Assembly: GCA_016716835.1 (NCBI GenBank)
Contig: JADJUW010000002.1
Span: 830,867-894,866, forward strand
Reading direction: 5' to 3'
Source of the DNA: Myxococcales bacterium
GTDB lineage: Bacteria > Myxococcota_A > Polyangia > Haliangiales > Haliangiaceae
Length of the DNA stretch: 64,000 bases
This document shows positions 50,239 through 58,390 of the stretch, one piece after another (positions within the stretch are counted from its first letter, which is position 1; each line of letters starts with the position of its first letter). Both the position numbers and the translations under genes were made by a program. Below the pieces are notes generated by a model. The model was not told the origin of the DNA. It made no database searches and was given only the letters and a program-made list of their open reading frames with translations.

Positions 50239-51750
50239 TTAGAAGTTAAAGATCGCCATGGCGCCGGCGGTGGAATCATCGAGCATCGGCACCAAGGCGG
50301 CGCGCGGCGCTTTCTTTTTCTCGGCCGACGAAATGTCTTTGTACCAATAGTAGCCCGCCACCGCCGCACCGACGATGCCGATGCCGAGGCCAACCTTGGC
50401 GTAGCCCTCAAGGCGCGCGCCGGATTTGGCCATGTCGCGATACTCAGTGCTCCATTGTTCGCAGGGCGGGCCGCCGTCACAGGCCGTGCCGCGCGAGCGC
50501 GCCGCGATGCCTTCGAGCTTGGAGGCCTTGTTGCCGGCAAGAATCGCAAACGTCAGTCCGAGCGTTAGGCCGCCCGCGCCGATGGCGGTGACGGTCCATT
50601 TGGTCTTGTTAAAGCTCTTGGTGCCCGGGGTGAGAAAGCCGGCGCTCCCGGAACGTGGGCCGTCGTCGCGCGCGGCATAGTCGTCATCCTCGGACTCGCC
50701 GTCGCCCTCGCCATCGTCTTCTTCGCCGTCGTCATCGTCGCCGCCGCGCTTACGCTTGGCGGGCTTGGCCGGGGCTTCGAGCATCATCGGGGCAGCATCC
50801 TCGCTAATCGCGATGATGTTAGGGCTGGTGAGGCCGCCGGTGCGCGTGAGCACGGTGCCGTCGTTGGCTTTGACTTCAATGTAGTACTGCAGCGCGGTGC
50901 CGCGAATGGCCGAGGCGGGCACGCGGGCGTACCAGAGGTCGTCTTCGCTGGCGGTAAAGCGCACGCGTTTCCACACCGACTTACCGGCGGGGCGGTAAAA
51001 CAGGGTGATGCTCCAGCGCGCATTAGATGGCACGCCAACCTCGAAATCGGCGGGCTTGCCAGGTGGCAGCTCCTCGACGAGGTCGTGCTGATAGTCGGTT
51101 TCCGCCGTGTACTCAGACGGGCGGCGCTTGGTTTTCTTGGGATTTAGCTTTTCTTCGAGCGCGGCTTGGCGCGTTTCGGCATCGCCGCGTGGCGCCGCAT
51201 CGGCGGGCGCATCTGTTAGAAACTTCTTGTAGTAAAAAATGGCGCGTTCGTCTTCGCCAAGTTTTTCGTACGTGAGGCCGATGTTGTAGAGCAGCAGCGG
51301 GTTTTTCGAGAGGCGATACGCCTCCTTGAATTTCTCGACGGCGGCTGGATATTCACCGGCGTCAAACATGGCCTTGCCGGCGCCGAAGGCCTCTTTGGCG
51401 AGCACGAGCGGATCCGCAGGATCGACCGCGGGAACTGGCGCAGGCGCCGGGGCTGGCTCAGCGGCGGGTGCGGCAGCAGCGCCTTTTTGCTTTTTCTTTT
51501 TGCCGGTTGCCTTGGTCTTACCCGCAGGCGGTGGCTCTTCGGCAGGGGCCGCCGCGGCGGTTGGTGCGCCGCCGGGTGCGGCGGGCGTCGCCGAAGCGGG
51601 TGGGGTGGCCGCAGGTGCCGGGGTCGCAGCGGCCGCCGGTGCGGCTGCGGGTGCAGCCGTTGGCGTCGGCGTTGGCTGCGCGATTGAGGCGGTTGCCCAC
51701 GCCACCACGGACGCGATCACGGCGATGCGCGCCAGCGACAGGCCGGTCAT
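50239..51750 (-). CDS. Exported TPR protein with Ala/Pro-rich linker and C-terminal membrane segments
   Basis: A 503-residue protein starting at ATG 51750. The signal peptide (residues 1-25, cleaving near ASIA-QP) is followed by a long Ala/Pro/Thr linker (26-100) and a Lys-rich patch. A TPR pair follows (about 125-175, GKAMFDAGEYPAAVEKFKEA, then PLLLYNIGLTYEKLGEDERA). A beta-rich domain (about 225-300) has DFEVGVPSNARWSITLFYRP. After an Asp/Glu/Gly-rich acidic stretch there are two hydrophobic helices near 400 and 455. This mix of modules is common in myxobacterial exported proteins. It shares an operon with the downstream PPC lipoprotein. Function unknown. Confidence 0.72.
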   Translation of the reverse strand: MTGLSLARIAVIASVVAWATASIAQPTPTPTAAPAAAPAAAATPAPAATPPASATPAAPGGAPTAAAAPAEEPPPAGKTKATGKKKKQKGAAAAPAAEPAPAPAPVPAVDPADPLVLAKEAFGAGKAMFDAGEYPAAVEKFKEAYRLSKNPLLLYNIGLTYEKLGEDERAIFYYKKFLTDAPADAAPRGDAETRQAALEEKLNPKKTKRRPSEYTAETDYQHDLVEELPPGKPADFEVGVPSNARWSITLFYRPAGKSVWKRVRFTASEDDLWYARVPASAIRGTALQYYIEVKANDGTVLTRTGGLTSPNIIAISEDAAPMMLEAPAKPAKRKRGGDDDDGEEDDGEGDGESEDDDYAARDDGPRSGSAGFLTPGTKSFNKTKWTVTAIGAGGLTLGLTFAILAGNKASKLEGIAARSRGTACDGGPPCEQWSTEYRDMAKSGARLEGYAKVGLGIGIVGAAVAGYYWYKDISSAEKKKAPRAALVPMLDDSTAGAMAIFNF

Positions 51751-51942
51751 GCCGCGACCGCGACGACGGCGAGACGGAAAGCACCACGCCCAGAAGTCGT
51801 CGAGGGGTTGCCAATTAGAAGGAGACTGAACGAGGCTAAGCTTAGAAGTCACGGTTCACCCAGGTAGGGGTACATACTACTCCCCGCCGACGATGACAAT
51901 CCCGCAGACGCAGGCAGACCGAATTCTAAGTGCTGTAAATGT

Positions 51943-52929
51943 CTAGAAAGGGTCGACGATGCCGCCGGCCTTTTTGCCACCGGAGGCCGGTTTGGCAGCG
52001 GGCTTGGTGCCGCTACGGCTGGCTGGGCGGGCAGAGGCTTTCGCAGCCGGCTTGGCCTTGGCTGCTGGCGCCTCGATAGGAGCGGCCGCAGGTTCGACTT
52101 CGACTTCGATCTCAGGTGCGCCCAGTTGAGGTTCGGCCTCAACCGCTGGCGCGGCGACCGGAGCGGCAGCGGGGGCCGCGATCGCCTCTTCGGCGACGGG
52201 GGCCGCGGCTTTGGCCGGTGCTGGCAGTGGCGTGACTTCGGGGGCTGCGATCGCCTTAACCGTGGCTGGCTCGATGGCCGCCGCAGCCGGCGCCTTGCCG
52301 CCCATGACCGTGGCAAGCGCAAACGAAATCACCGCGCCGCCGACAAAGGCGCCGCCGATGGCAAGCCATGGCTTTTTCGCCGGGGTGGCGATGGTCGCGT
52401 TGGCCTGCGCCGCGCGCAAATCGTTGGCGGTGGCGCTCAGTTTGGTTTGTAGCAGCGCGACGGCCGCTTGTTGCTCGCCGGCGTTTTTCTCGGCGGTGCG
52501 CGCGCGCTCTTGCCACGAACGGCTTTCTTGGCGCAGCGCGCTCATTTCAAAGTCGACGTCGGCGATGGGCGAATGGACGACGCCATCACCCGCGGGGCGC
52601 GTCGCGAGCTCGGCTTGCGCGGCGGCGAGCTCGGCCGACAAGGCCTCGACTTTTTTGCTGTTGGCTTCGAGTTTTTTCTCGGTGGCCGCGGCCTCGAGGC
52701 TTAGGCGATGCTTGATGCGCTCAAGTTCAAGCGCGTGCGCCGCCTGCATTTCCGCGATGGTCTGGTTGGCAGCATCGGACGCCTTAGGCAAGTTCCAGTT
52801 GGAGTCGTTGGCGTCGGTGGCGTTGACCTTGGCGATGAACGCGTCGAGCGAGGCATCGATGTTGGGCAGCGACGCGGCAATGTCGATGAGGGAATTGCGG
52901 CGGCGGCGAGCTGGGGCGGGAGTGCTCAT
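51943..52929 (-). CDS. Coiled-coil membrane protein with Ala/Pro-rich tail
   Basis: A 328-residue protein. Residues 55-185 are a heptad-rich coiled coil (ALELERIKHRLSLEAAATEK, later ERARTAEKNAGEQQAAVALL). One transmembrane helix lies at about residues 195-215 (WLAIGGAFVGGAVISFALAT). The remainder is a low-complexity Ala/Pro/Glu tail turning Lys/Arg/Ser-rich at the end, like histone-H1-type tails. With no signal peptide the coiled coil should be cytoplasmic. It is separate from its neighbours. No family recognised; the domain layout is visible directly. Confidence 0.65.
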   Translation of the reverse strand: MSTPAPARRRRNSLIDIAASLPNIDASLDAFIAKVNATDANDSNWNLPKASDAANQTIAEMQAAHALELERIKHRLSLEAAATEKKLEANSKKVEALSAELAAAQAELATRPAGDGVVHSPIADVDFEMSALRQESRSWQERARTAEKNAGEQQAAVALLQTKLSATANDLRAAQANATIATPAKKPWLAIGGAFVGGAVISFALATVMGGKAPAAAAIEPATVKAIAAPEVTPLPAPAKAAAPVAEEAIAAPAAAPVAAPAVEAEPQLGAPEIEVEVEPAAAPIEAPAAKAKPAAKASARPASRSGTKPAAKPASGGKKAGGIVDPF

Positions 52930-53132
52930 AATGGTGATTCCTTCGATATGAACTTACGTATGTAGGACATTCACCCTACATGGCGACGCAGATTAACGCT
53001 TTGCAGCGCCCCTGACTACCAAAAAATGACAGTGCTTCACAATTCGATTGAATCGCCATAACGGGGCCAATTGTCCCCAGCGCCTCATCCTTAGCTTGCC
53101 CCCCCACGCTTGCAGGTGTAACTACCGCATCG

Positions 53133-54386
53133 ATGTCCACTGCCGCCGCCGCTCCCCGTCGCCGTCCCCGTGGACCCGTTGGGGTAACGGTGCAAAAGCA
53201 TGTCGTTCGCCTCGAAGAAGACGCCGCGCGCCGCGTGCGACTTGGCCATCCGTGGGTGACCAAGGAGATGCTGCCGCGCAAGCCCGGCCTGCCGGGTGAA
53301 GTGGTGACGTTGCTCGACGACGAAGGCCAATTTATCGGCCGCGCGTTGGTCGACGACGGACAAATTGCGCTGCGCGTGTTTTCGCGGCGCGAGCAGGACA
53401 ACTATGATGCCGCGTTTGTCACGGGCGCGGTGAAACGCGCGGTGGAGATGCGCACGGCGCTTGGATTTTTGGCGGGCGCGAGCTCGTTTCGCGTGATTAA
53501 CGGCGAAAATGACGGCTTGCCCGGCGTGGCCGTGGAGCGGTATGGCGATTTTTTGGTGGCGCAGTTTTCGTCGGCGATTGCGTGGGAAAACCGCGCCTGG
53601 CTGTACGACGCGTTGATGGCGCATAGCCCATGCAAGGGCATTTACGAGCAACGCCGCTTTCGTCCGCTTGGCGGCGAGGCGCCAAATCAGGCGTCGGCAG
53701 ATTTGGTGCGCGGCACGGCGGCGCCGATCGAGTTTTTGGTGGAAGAGGCCGATGCGAAAATTTGGGTGGACGTCACGTCGCCGCTGTCGACCGGCCTGTT
53801 TAACGATTTGCGTCTCGGTCGCGAGCGCATTGCGGCGTGGAGCAACGGCCGCCGGGTTTTGAATTTATTTAGCTACACGGGTGCGATCTCGCTGCGCGCG
53901 AAGTTGGCTGGCGCCACTGAAGTTTGCGCGGTCGATGTGGCGGCGAAGGCGCATGCGCGCTCGCGGCGCAATTTGGAGGCTAGCGGCCTCGATCCGGAAG
54001 CCGTGGAGCATTTGACCGGCGATGCGATTAAAGAATTGGCGCGCTTTGCCGCGCGCAAACGCGAGTTCGATTTGATCGCGCTCGATCCGCCGTCGTTTGC
54101 CAGCAAGGCGAGCAAGGACGGCAAGCCGTGGAGCGCCAAGAAAGACTATGCCGAGTTGATTACGGCGAGTTTGGGCGTGCTCGCACCGGGCGGCGTGCTG
54201 GTGGCGGTTTCGTCAACGCATAAGATGTCGACGAGCGACTTTGAAGCGGCGTTGGCGGTGGGCGGCAAGCGCGCCGGCAAGCAGCTGGTGATTGTCGAGC
54301 GCGTGTGGCTGCCGCAAGATTTTCCGCTACTGCCGGGCTTTGCCGATGGCAATTATTTGAAGATGGCGATTTGCTTGGTGCGCTAG
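53133..54386 (+). CDS. RlmI-like 23S rRNA (cytosine-C5) methyltransferase
   Basis: A 417-residue SAM-dependent methyltransferase. An N-terminal PUA domain (about residues 20-100) has RVRLGHPWVTKEML and GEVVTLLDDEGQFIGRALVD. An EEHEE-like middle region has FRVINGENDGLPGVAVERYG. The Rossmann domain (about 235-415) has RRVLNLFSYTGAISLRAKLA (motif I), Asp in VCAVDVAAKA, and the catalytic-type motif LIALDPPSFA. E. coli RlmI methylates C1962 of 23S rRNA; this protein has the same domain plan and could also be the related RlmK-type enzyme. The start is an ATG at 53133 after an intergenic gap of about 200 bp. It overlaps the convergent gene by 4 bp. Confidence 0.87.
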   Translation: MSTAAAAPRRRPRGPVGVTVQKHVVRLEEDAARRVRLGHPWVTKEMLPRKPGLPGEVVTLLDDEGQFIGRALVDDGQIALRVFSRREQDNYDAAFVTGAVKRAVEMRTALGFLAGASSFRVINGENDGLPGVAVERYGDFLVAQFSSAIAWENRAWLYDALMAHSPCKGIYEQRRFRPLGGEAPNQASADLVRGTAAPIEFLVEEADAKIWVDVTSPLSTGLFNDLRLGRERIAAWSNGRRVLNLFSYTGAISLRAKLAGATEVCAVDVAAKAHARSRRNLEASGLDPEAVEHLTGDAIKELARFAARKREFDLIALDPPSFASKASKDGKPWSAKKDYAELITASLGVLAPGGVLVAVSSTHKMSTSDFEAALAVGGKRAGKQLVIVERVWLPQDFPLLPGFADGNYLKMAICLVR

Positions 54387-54886
54387 CGCGCTGCTAGTAG
54401 ATCGCGCGCTAATTGTTCTGCGGCGGTGGGTGGCGGCACAACAAGTGGCGCGACGCGAAACATGAGCTTGCCGGCGTGAGGTTGTGTTGGGGGCGCGGCT
54501 GCGGTTGATGTAGTTGGCGATTTGGCGGCAACAGGCAATAGGGTCGCCAATTCGTAGGTAACGGCGTTTAGGGTGTGGGAGGCGTTTGGTGCGCTCCACT
54601 GCGCGGCGAGCGCGGCGGCGGCCGAGGCGACATAGGGCAGAGCGACATAGGCATCGGTGCGGGCATCGACAATGGCGCGCATGACGTCGCGCAGCGCGGT
54701 GGCGGTGGCGACGTGCGCTGGCGAGGCGGTAGGTGCGAGCGCGGCCGCGAGATGCAGCGCATGCCAAAGCGGTGGTGCGACGAGCTGGTTGCGATCTTCG
54801 CTGGCGAGCAGCGCGCCGGCGGCGGCTTCAATTTGCAAGCAGGCGGCCACGGCGTGGCGGTGAATGTCGGTAGCGCGTTGAGACAC
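54383..54886 (-). CDS. Ala-rich helical protein of unknown function
   Basis: A 167-residue, strongly Ala-rich protein without signal peptide or membrane helix. It consists of amphipathic helices (AVAACLQIEAAAGALLASED, then PAHVATATALRDVMRAIVDA) and a Pro/Thr-rich segment near residue 125. It precedes rpoZ's position on the same strand with 16 bp between them, so it is probably co-transcribed downstream of rpoZ. No family recognised and no motif of note. Confidence 0.6.
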   Translation of the reverse strand: MSQRATDIHRHAVAACLQIEAAAGALLASEDRNQLVAPPLWHALHLAAALAPTASPAHVATATALRDVMRAIVDARTDAYVALPYVASAAAALAAQWSAPNASHTLNAVTYELATLLPVAAKSPTTSTAAAPPTQPHAGKLMFRVAPLVVPPPTAAEQLARDLLAAR

Positions 54887-54902
54887 GGCGCTGACTTGCT
54901 AA

Positions 54903-55145
54903 CTACGAAATGTCGTTGTCGCGGCGATTGCGGAGAAACTCGAGCACCGTTTCCGAGACGTTTTCTTTAAAGTTGACGTAGCCGGCGGCGATTTCGCGCA
55001 GCGAGGTGACGACGGGCTTGTTGTCGCATTCGACCAGCGGGCCAGCGCCACGTGCCAATTGACGGGCGCGCTCGGAGGCGAGCAACACCAGCGCAAATCG
55101 GTTAGGGACCAGCTCAAGACAGTCTTCGACGGTTACGCGTGCCAT
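54903..55145 (-). CDS. rpoZ: DNA-directed RNA polymerase omega subunit
   Basis: An 80-residue protein matching RpoZ. MARVTVEDCLELVPNRFALV at the N-terminus corresponds to the conserved segment in which omega clamps the beta' subunit. It continues with LASERARQLARG and, further on, KPVVTSLREIAAGYV. Omega assists folding and assembly of beta' and is needed for ppGpp binding in many bacteria. No gmk or spoT is adjacent, unlike in E. coli; a DUF429-like gene is upstream and an unknown helical gene downstream. Confidence 0.93.
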   Translation of the reverse strand: MARVTVEDCLELVPNRFALVLLASERARQLARGAGPLVECDNKPVVTSLREIAAGYVNFKENVSETVLEFLRNRRDNDIS

Positions 55146-55189
55146 AGACCGTGCAAACTACCCCAATTGGCGGGCGAGTCAAGGCTGCG

Positions 55190-56011
55190 TTAGGCCTGAC
55201 GCGACGCTGGCACGACGATCCACCCGTCGGCCGCGGTGGGCGCCGGTGGAGCGCCTTCACCGCGCAAAAAACACAGGCCGGTATAGGCGGCCAAAAGGGC
55301 GTCAAAGCAGTGATCGTTGCGCAGCGCCGCGTCGCGGCCAAAGCCGCTGGTGGCGTGAAAGCCAAGGTCGGTGAGGCGGTCGAGCATGCCGACGCGCGTA
55401 ACCCATGGGTTGGCGTCGCGCTTGTAGCCCTTGGCGGCCTTGGGGCCAAAGACGGCGGCGACGGTGGCGCTGGGCGCGACCTCGATGAGGGTGGTGCCGA
55501 GGTGGTAGCCGGCGCTGGTCAGGCGACCGGCAAGGTGGGCGCCGCGCGCGGCGAGCGGGCCGGTGGCGCCGCCGATATGCGTGACCGCGAGCGCGCCCTT
55601 TTGCAGCAGCTCAATTTCGCCCGGGCGATGCAGGTAGGGCAGGTAGACGTGTTTCTTGCTGGAAGCGGCGCGCAGCGCAGCGGCGGCCGGCACCTCGCAT
55701 TTCGCGGCACCCGGACATTGCGGCAGCGTGCAGCGCAAGCAGGCCGGCAATGACAGCGGCGCGGCGATGCAGACGAGCGTGGTGGTGGAGGTGGAAGCGT
55801 CGGCGGTGAGAAAGCTGATGATCGCGTCGTCGGTCCACGGCGTGGCGGCCGCGCTGCCGGGCGCATGGCGCGTCGCAACCTGCGTGATCATGCCCGCGAG
55901 GATGCTGCCGGTGTCATTGGCGTCGACGCGCATGCTGACGAGCGCCGTCGTCTTACCGCGCGCGCCACCCAAATCGATGCCGACAATTCGTTGTGGGCGT
56001 TGCGGCTGCAC
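55190..56011 (-). CDS. DUF429-like predicted nuclease (RNase H-type fold)
   Basis: A protein of about 273 residues with a GTG start at 56011, chosen because the first recognisable strand (QRIVGIDLGG) follows directly. An upstream TTG at 56107 would add 32 residues of no family character. DUF429-type proteins have an RNase H-like core: a first Asp in GIDLGGARGK, a second acidic site in DDAIISFL, and a C-terminal Asp pair in ALRNDHCFDALLAAYTGL, all seen here. A Cys-rich insertion (CLRCTLPQCPGAAKC) is present. The biochemical role of the family is unknown. It is 44 bp upstream of rpoZ on the same strand. Confidence 0.72.
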   Translation of the reverse strand: MQPQRPQRIVGIDLGGARGKTTALVSMRVDANDTGSILAGMITQVATRHAPGSAAATPWTDDAIISFLTADASTSTTTLVCIAAPLSLPACLRCTLPQCPGAAKCEVPAAAALRAASSKKHVYLPYLHRPGEIELLQKGALAVTHIGGATGPLAARGAHLAGRLTSAGYHLGTTLIEVAPSATVAAVFGPKAAKGYKRDANPWVTRVGMLDRLTDLGFHATSGFGRDAALRNDHCFDALLAAYTGLCFLRGEGAPPAPTAADGWIVVPASRQA

Positions 56012-56300
56012 GTGTGGTGATCGTAGCACGGCTGGGACATCGAACCGACACACTGGGGGCCTGTGTTTTCCGCCCAGTTCTTTGTAACGACAATCGTTGC
56101 CACGCAAGGCAAGAGGTCCGCGGCGCGCGAGTGATGCCTTAGGGTTGGCTGCAGATGGTACGGCTGTTCGCTGCTCACCAAGCGCCCTGGACGCCTTTCA
56201 GGACGGCAGCTCAAAGCCAACTGATGTCGCCAGGCTGTGCCTTCGCGATTCTTGACGCGTCTGATCTGAACATGCGCGCCAAGCTTCTGCGCGTCCTAAA

Positions 56301-56451
56301 ACCGGCGCGGGGCGCCACTTTCTTCCCTGCATTTGGCGGCGGTGGTTAATGGCGGCGAGGCATGGCGGATGAGGTTCTACAGAGGTCGCGCTGCGCCCTG
56401 GAGGGTCGCCATCTGCGACCAGGAAGCCTTTATGCGCTCACCTGCCGGTCC
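56301..56451. repeat. 151-bp palindromic dispersed element, copy C (diverged)
   Basis: Same orientation as copy A. The left arm ACCGGCGCGGGGCGCCACTT aligns to copy A's ACCGGCAGGTGGCGCACGTT, and the right end closes with the identical CACCTGCCGGTCC. The length of 151 bp equals copy A, although the interior has diverged and the reading frame seen in copies A and B is lost. The flanking 56012-56300 and 56452-56540 show no gene. The GCTGCGCTCGAAAACTCGGG segment at 56507-56526 is shared with the flank of copy B. Confidence 0.6.
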
Positions 56452-56540
56452 AGCGGGGCTTCCCCGGCCGAACGTATTAATTCACCGGCACAACAAGCCA
56501 AGGCTGCGCTCGAAAACTCGGGAGACACCCTAGTTGGAGG

Positions 56541-56924
56541 TTAGGCAGCTTGGCGACGAGTACCTTGCCCGCGTACCGCGGAGCGTCGAGCCTTAGGCGT
56601 GGCGCGATGCTTCGTTCGTGCTGCTCCCATTGGCACCACTTGAAGAACACAATTGAACTCCGCCAGAAGTTTGAAAACGGTTTCGAGGGTAGGGTTGGCG
56701 TGCCTCGAGCTAAATAGGCGCCGCAGACTGGGTTGCGGCACTGACGTAGCGCGAGCCAAATCCGCTTTGCTCTTGCCAGCGGCGAGGCGAAGCGCATCAA
56801 CCTGGCGCACGAACTCGTCGATGGTCGCGATCTCGGTGCGCTCCTTGGCGTACTCTGAGGCGAACGCCGCATCTTTTAGTTGCGCATTGAGGTAACGGTC
56901 GAAGGAGGTGGCGGCGCGCTTCAT
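56541..56924 (-). CDS. XRE/HigA-like antitoxin-type regulator (orphan)
   Basis: A 127-residue protein starting at ATG 56924. The helix-turn-helix (about residues 45-100) contains LRLAAGKSKADLARATSVPQ and PSLRRLFSSRHANPTLETVF, in the style of HigA/YddM antitoxins. The preceding helix (FASEYAKERTEIATIDEFVR) matches the N-terminal part of such antitoxins. A basic tail ends the protein. The expected HigB-type toxin should lie just upstream, but the next 130 bp on that strand hold no toxin-like frame, so the antitoxin appears alone. An AT-rich stretch (TTTTATGTTACGCTAATAGT) before the start may hold the promoter. Confidence 0.8.
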   Translation of the reverse strand: MKRAATSFDRYLNAQLKDAAFASEYAKERTEIATIDEFVRQVDALRLAAGKSKADLARATSVPQPSLRRLFSSRHANPTLETVFKLLAEFNCVLQVVPMGAARTKHRATPKARRSAVRGQGTRRQAA

Positions 56925-57055
56925 GTTGACTATTAGCGTAACATAAAAGGTACGGATTTGGGAATCGATAGTTTTGGTCGGGTTGCGCCCGCTATGCCGT
57001 TGAAAATACAGCGGCCTTAGAGCTTCTGCGCGGTTCTTTGCTATGGTGCCGCGCG

Positions 57056-57370
57056 ATGGACAAGCTCGCGATGTTGCGATCGTTTTGTGAGAAGGCGCCG
57101 GGGGACCCGTTTCCGCGCTACGGCGTGGCGATGGAGCTGCGGCGCGGCGGCGACTTAGCTGGTGCGGTAGCGGCGTTTGCCGCGATGGCGACGGACTTTC
57201 CCGATTACGTGCCGCAATACTTAATGGCCGGGCAAACGCTGCGCGAAATGGGCGACGTGCCAGGCGCGCGCACCGTGCTCGACGCCGGCATTGCCGTAGC
57301 GACGCGGGTGGGCAACTCGCATGCGCGCGGCGAGTTGCAAAGCGCGCGCGATGAGCTGGACGGGCTGTAG
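57056..57370 (+). CDS. Small TPR-like protein
   Basis: A 104-residue cytoplasmic protein starting at ATG 57056. Two or three TPR-like helix pairs are visible: PFPRYGVAMELRRGGDLAGA with VAAFAAMATDFPDYVPQYLM, then AGQTLREMGDVPGARTVLDA. No membrane segment or signal. TPR proteins mediate protein contacts. It stands alone, divergent from the orphan antitoxin and just upstream of the tRNA promoter. Confidence 0.8.
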   Translation: MDKLAMLRSFCEKAPGDPFPRYGVAMELRRGGDLAGAVAAFAAMATDFPDYVPQYLMAGQTLREMGDVPGARTVLDAGIAVATRVGNSHARGELQSARDELDGL

Positions 57371-57416
57371 CTTTCTCGCCGCCCCTGCGCCCGCCCGCAA
57401 TGAATCCATCGCGGCG

Positions 57417-57446
57417 TTGACAAAACCCAGGCCCCCCAAGTATCAA
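57417..57446 (+). promoter_or_regulatory. Sigma70-type promoter of tRNA-Leu
   Basis: A consensus -35 TTGACA (57417-57422) and a -10-like TATCAA (57441-57446), separated by 18 bp, end 11 bp before the tRNA 5' end. Position and match make it the likely promoter. Confidence 0.7.
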
Positions 57447-57457
57447 CGCCACTCACC

Positions 57458-57542
57458 GCCGGGATGGTGAAATGGTAGACACAGCGGTCTCAAAAGCCGC
57501 CGCCCTTACGGGCATGCCGGTTCGAGTCCGGCCCCCGCACCA
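57458..57542 (+). tRNA. tRNA-Leu (anticodon CAA)
   Basis: The anticodon arm GCGGT-CTCAAAA-GCCGC gives anticodon CAA at 57490-57492. The long variable arm (GCCC-TTAC-GGGC) is a class II feature. The T arm GCCGG-TTCGAGT-CCGGC is perfect and CCA is encoded (57540-57542). The D region (GTG AAATGGTAGA CAC) is one base shorter than usual for bacterial tRNA-Leu. Only six bases (CCCCGC) separate the T stem from the discriminator A, where seven are needed, so the acceptor stem pairs poorly with the 5' GCCGGGA. It reads the UUG codon. The acceptor defect may be real or a sequence error. Confidence 0.82.
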
Positions 57543-57642
57543 CTTTCGGGCTGTTTCGCCTCTTCTCCAAAAAGAAGGGGCAAAATTGCGCGACGGACTG
57601 ACGGCCTACCTATCATCTTCAGTGGGCACGAGCGGCATGGGT

Positions 57643-58014
57643 TCAACCCAGAGATCGCAGCAGCGCGATAAGTTGTGCCTTATCGACGATGCCACTCGCG
57701 ACGTCTTCTACCAGCGTCGCGACGACCTGTTCGTCCCAATTGATTTCGTAGCCGTTGTCGTCAAGGAAAACGGCTGCAGCGGCCAGTGCTGTACGTTTGT
57801 TGCCATCGACAAACGGGTGGTTTTTGCAAATGTGAAAAGATAGCAGCGGTCACCGACGGATGTCCGGATGCCGCGCCTTGCCGGCAAAGGAGGCCTCGGC
57901 TTGGGCCACCGCCGATTCAAGCAAGCCTCGATCACGCAGGCCATGCCTGCCGCCATACCTAGCAATCTGCATGTGGTGCAGTTCCAACACGTCGTCGACG
58001 GTTAAGAAATTCAT
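57643..58014 (-). pseudogene. doc: Doc (death-on-curing) family toxin, disrupted
   Basis: ATG 58014 opens MNFLTVDDVLELHHMQIARY, the Doc family start, and continues with GLRDRGLLESAVAQAEASF. A TGA at 57850-57852 interrupts it. Beyond it the same frame contains the Fic/Doc active-site motif KNHPFVDGNKRTALA and the family C-terminus, ending at 57643. The total of 124 codons equals normal Doc length. Between the two halves the other frame (TAAIFSHL) fits the missing helix, so two compensating indels may be involved. Doc toxins phosphorylate EF-Tu and stop translation. Its ATG overlaps the antitoxin stop by 4 bp. Confidence 0.85.
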
Positions 58015-58238
58015 TTTGCTAGTCGTTTAAATGCACCATCAAACTTCTTCATGACACGTTCGTGTGAGGCCTTGAGACGCGCTTTGCGAGCGTCTGTGCG
58101 AATTGGTTCGATGATCAGGCGCGTGCCATCCGTTGTGACCTCTAGCTGGGTGTCCATGTCGATCTTAAGCAGCTCTAAGATCGCCTTGTCGAGAATGAGT
58201 CCCTGGCTGTTGCCTATCTGACGTAGCGTTTTTACCAT
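58011..58238 (-). CDS. AbrB/MazE-type antitoxin, partner of Doc
   Basis: A 75-residue protein starting at ATG 58238. The SpoVT/AbrB swapped-hairpin fold is clear: MVKTLRQIGNSQGLILDKAI, then LLKIDMDTQLEVTTDGTRLI. A basic C-terminal tail (RKARLKASHERVMKKFDGAF) would wrap the toxin. It is intact, unlike the toxin gene that follows with an ATGA overlap. AbrB-type antitoxins bind DNA as dimers and autorepress. Two palindromes lie directly before the start (see the operator entry). An upstream frame extension of 52 codons has no family character and crosses the operator, so it was rejected. Confidence 0.87.
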   Translation of the reverse strand: MVKTLRQIGNSQGLILDKAILELLKIDMDTQLEVTTDGTRLIIEPIRTDARKARLKASHERVMKKFDGAFKRLAK

Positions 58239-58245
58239 GCTAACA

Positions 58246-58284
58246 ATGTTATAACATCGGTTGGCGTCTAACAATGTTAAACAT
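58246..58284 (-). promoter_or_regulatory. Operator of the AbrB-Doc operon: two palindromes
   Basis: ATGTTATAACAT (58246-58257) is a perfect 12-bp palindrome and ATGTTAAACAT (58274-58284) is the same arms with one central base. Each is preceded by the same CTAACA, so they are two direct copies of one operator, 28 bp apart. TATAAC on the minus strand, about 13 bp before the antitoxin ATG, can serve as a -10 box inside the operator. Autorepression is inferred. Confidence 0.7.
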
Positions 58285-58390
58285 GACGCGGTGGGCTGTC
58301 TGCCGTGGCGGCAGACGATCCTGCGCAACGTAGAAGTGGGACACGAAATGGGACACGAGTCATGGGTGTATCCCAGGTAACTATTTGAAT

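Noticed and set aside
53091..53651. Minus-strand frame antisense to the RlmI-like gene
   Set aside because: His/Arg-rich shadow translation without start context or family features; the plus-strand protein has clear motifs.
57558..57581. Rho-independent terminator after tRNA-Leu
   Set aside because: A 9-bp stem with one wobble pair is present (GCCTCTTCT/AGAAGGGGC) but it is followed by an A-run, not a T-run, so termination on the plus strand is not supported.
57472..57843. Plus-strand frame covering the tRNA-Leu and the doc region
   Set aside because: It begins inside the tRNA, and its sequence is the antisense of the Doc catalytic motif.
58326..58350. Recombinase remnant suggested by two copies of GGGACACGA
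   Set aside because: The repeat is only nine bases and the surrounding frame shows no recombinase motif.
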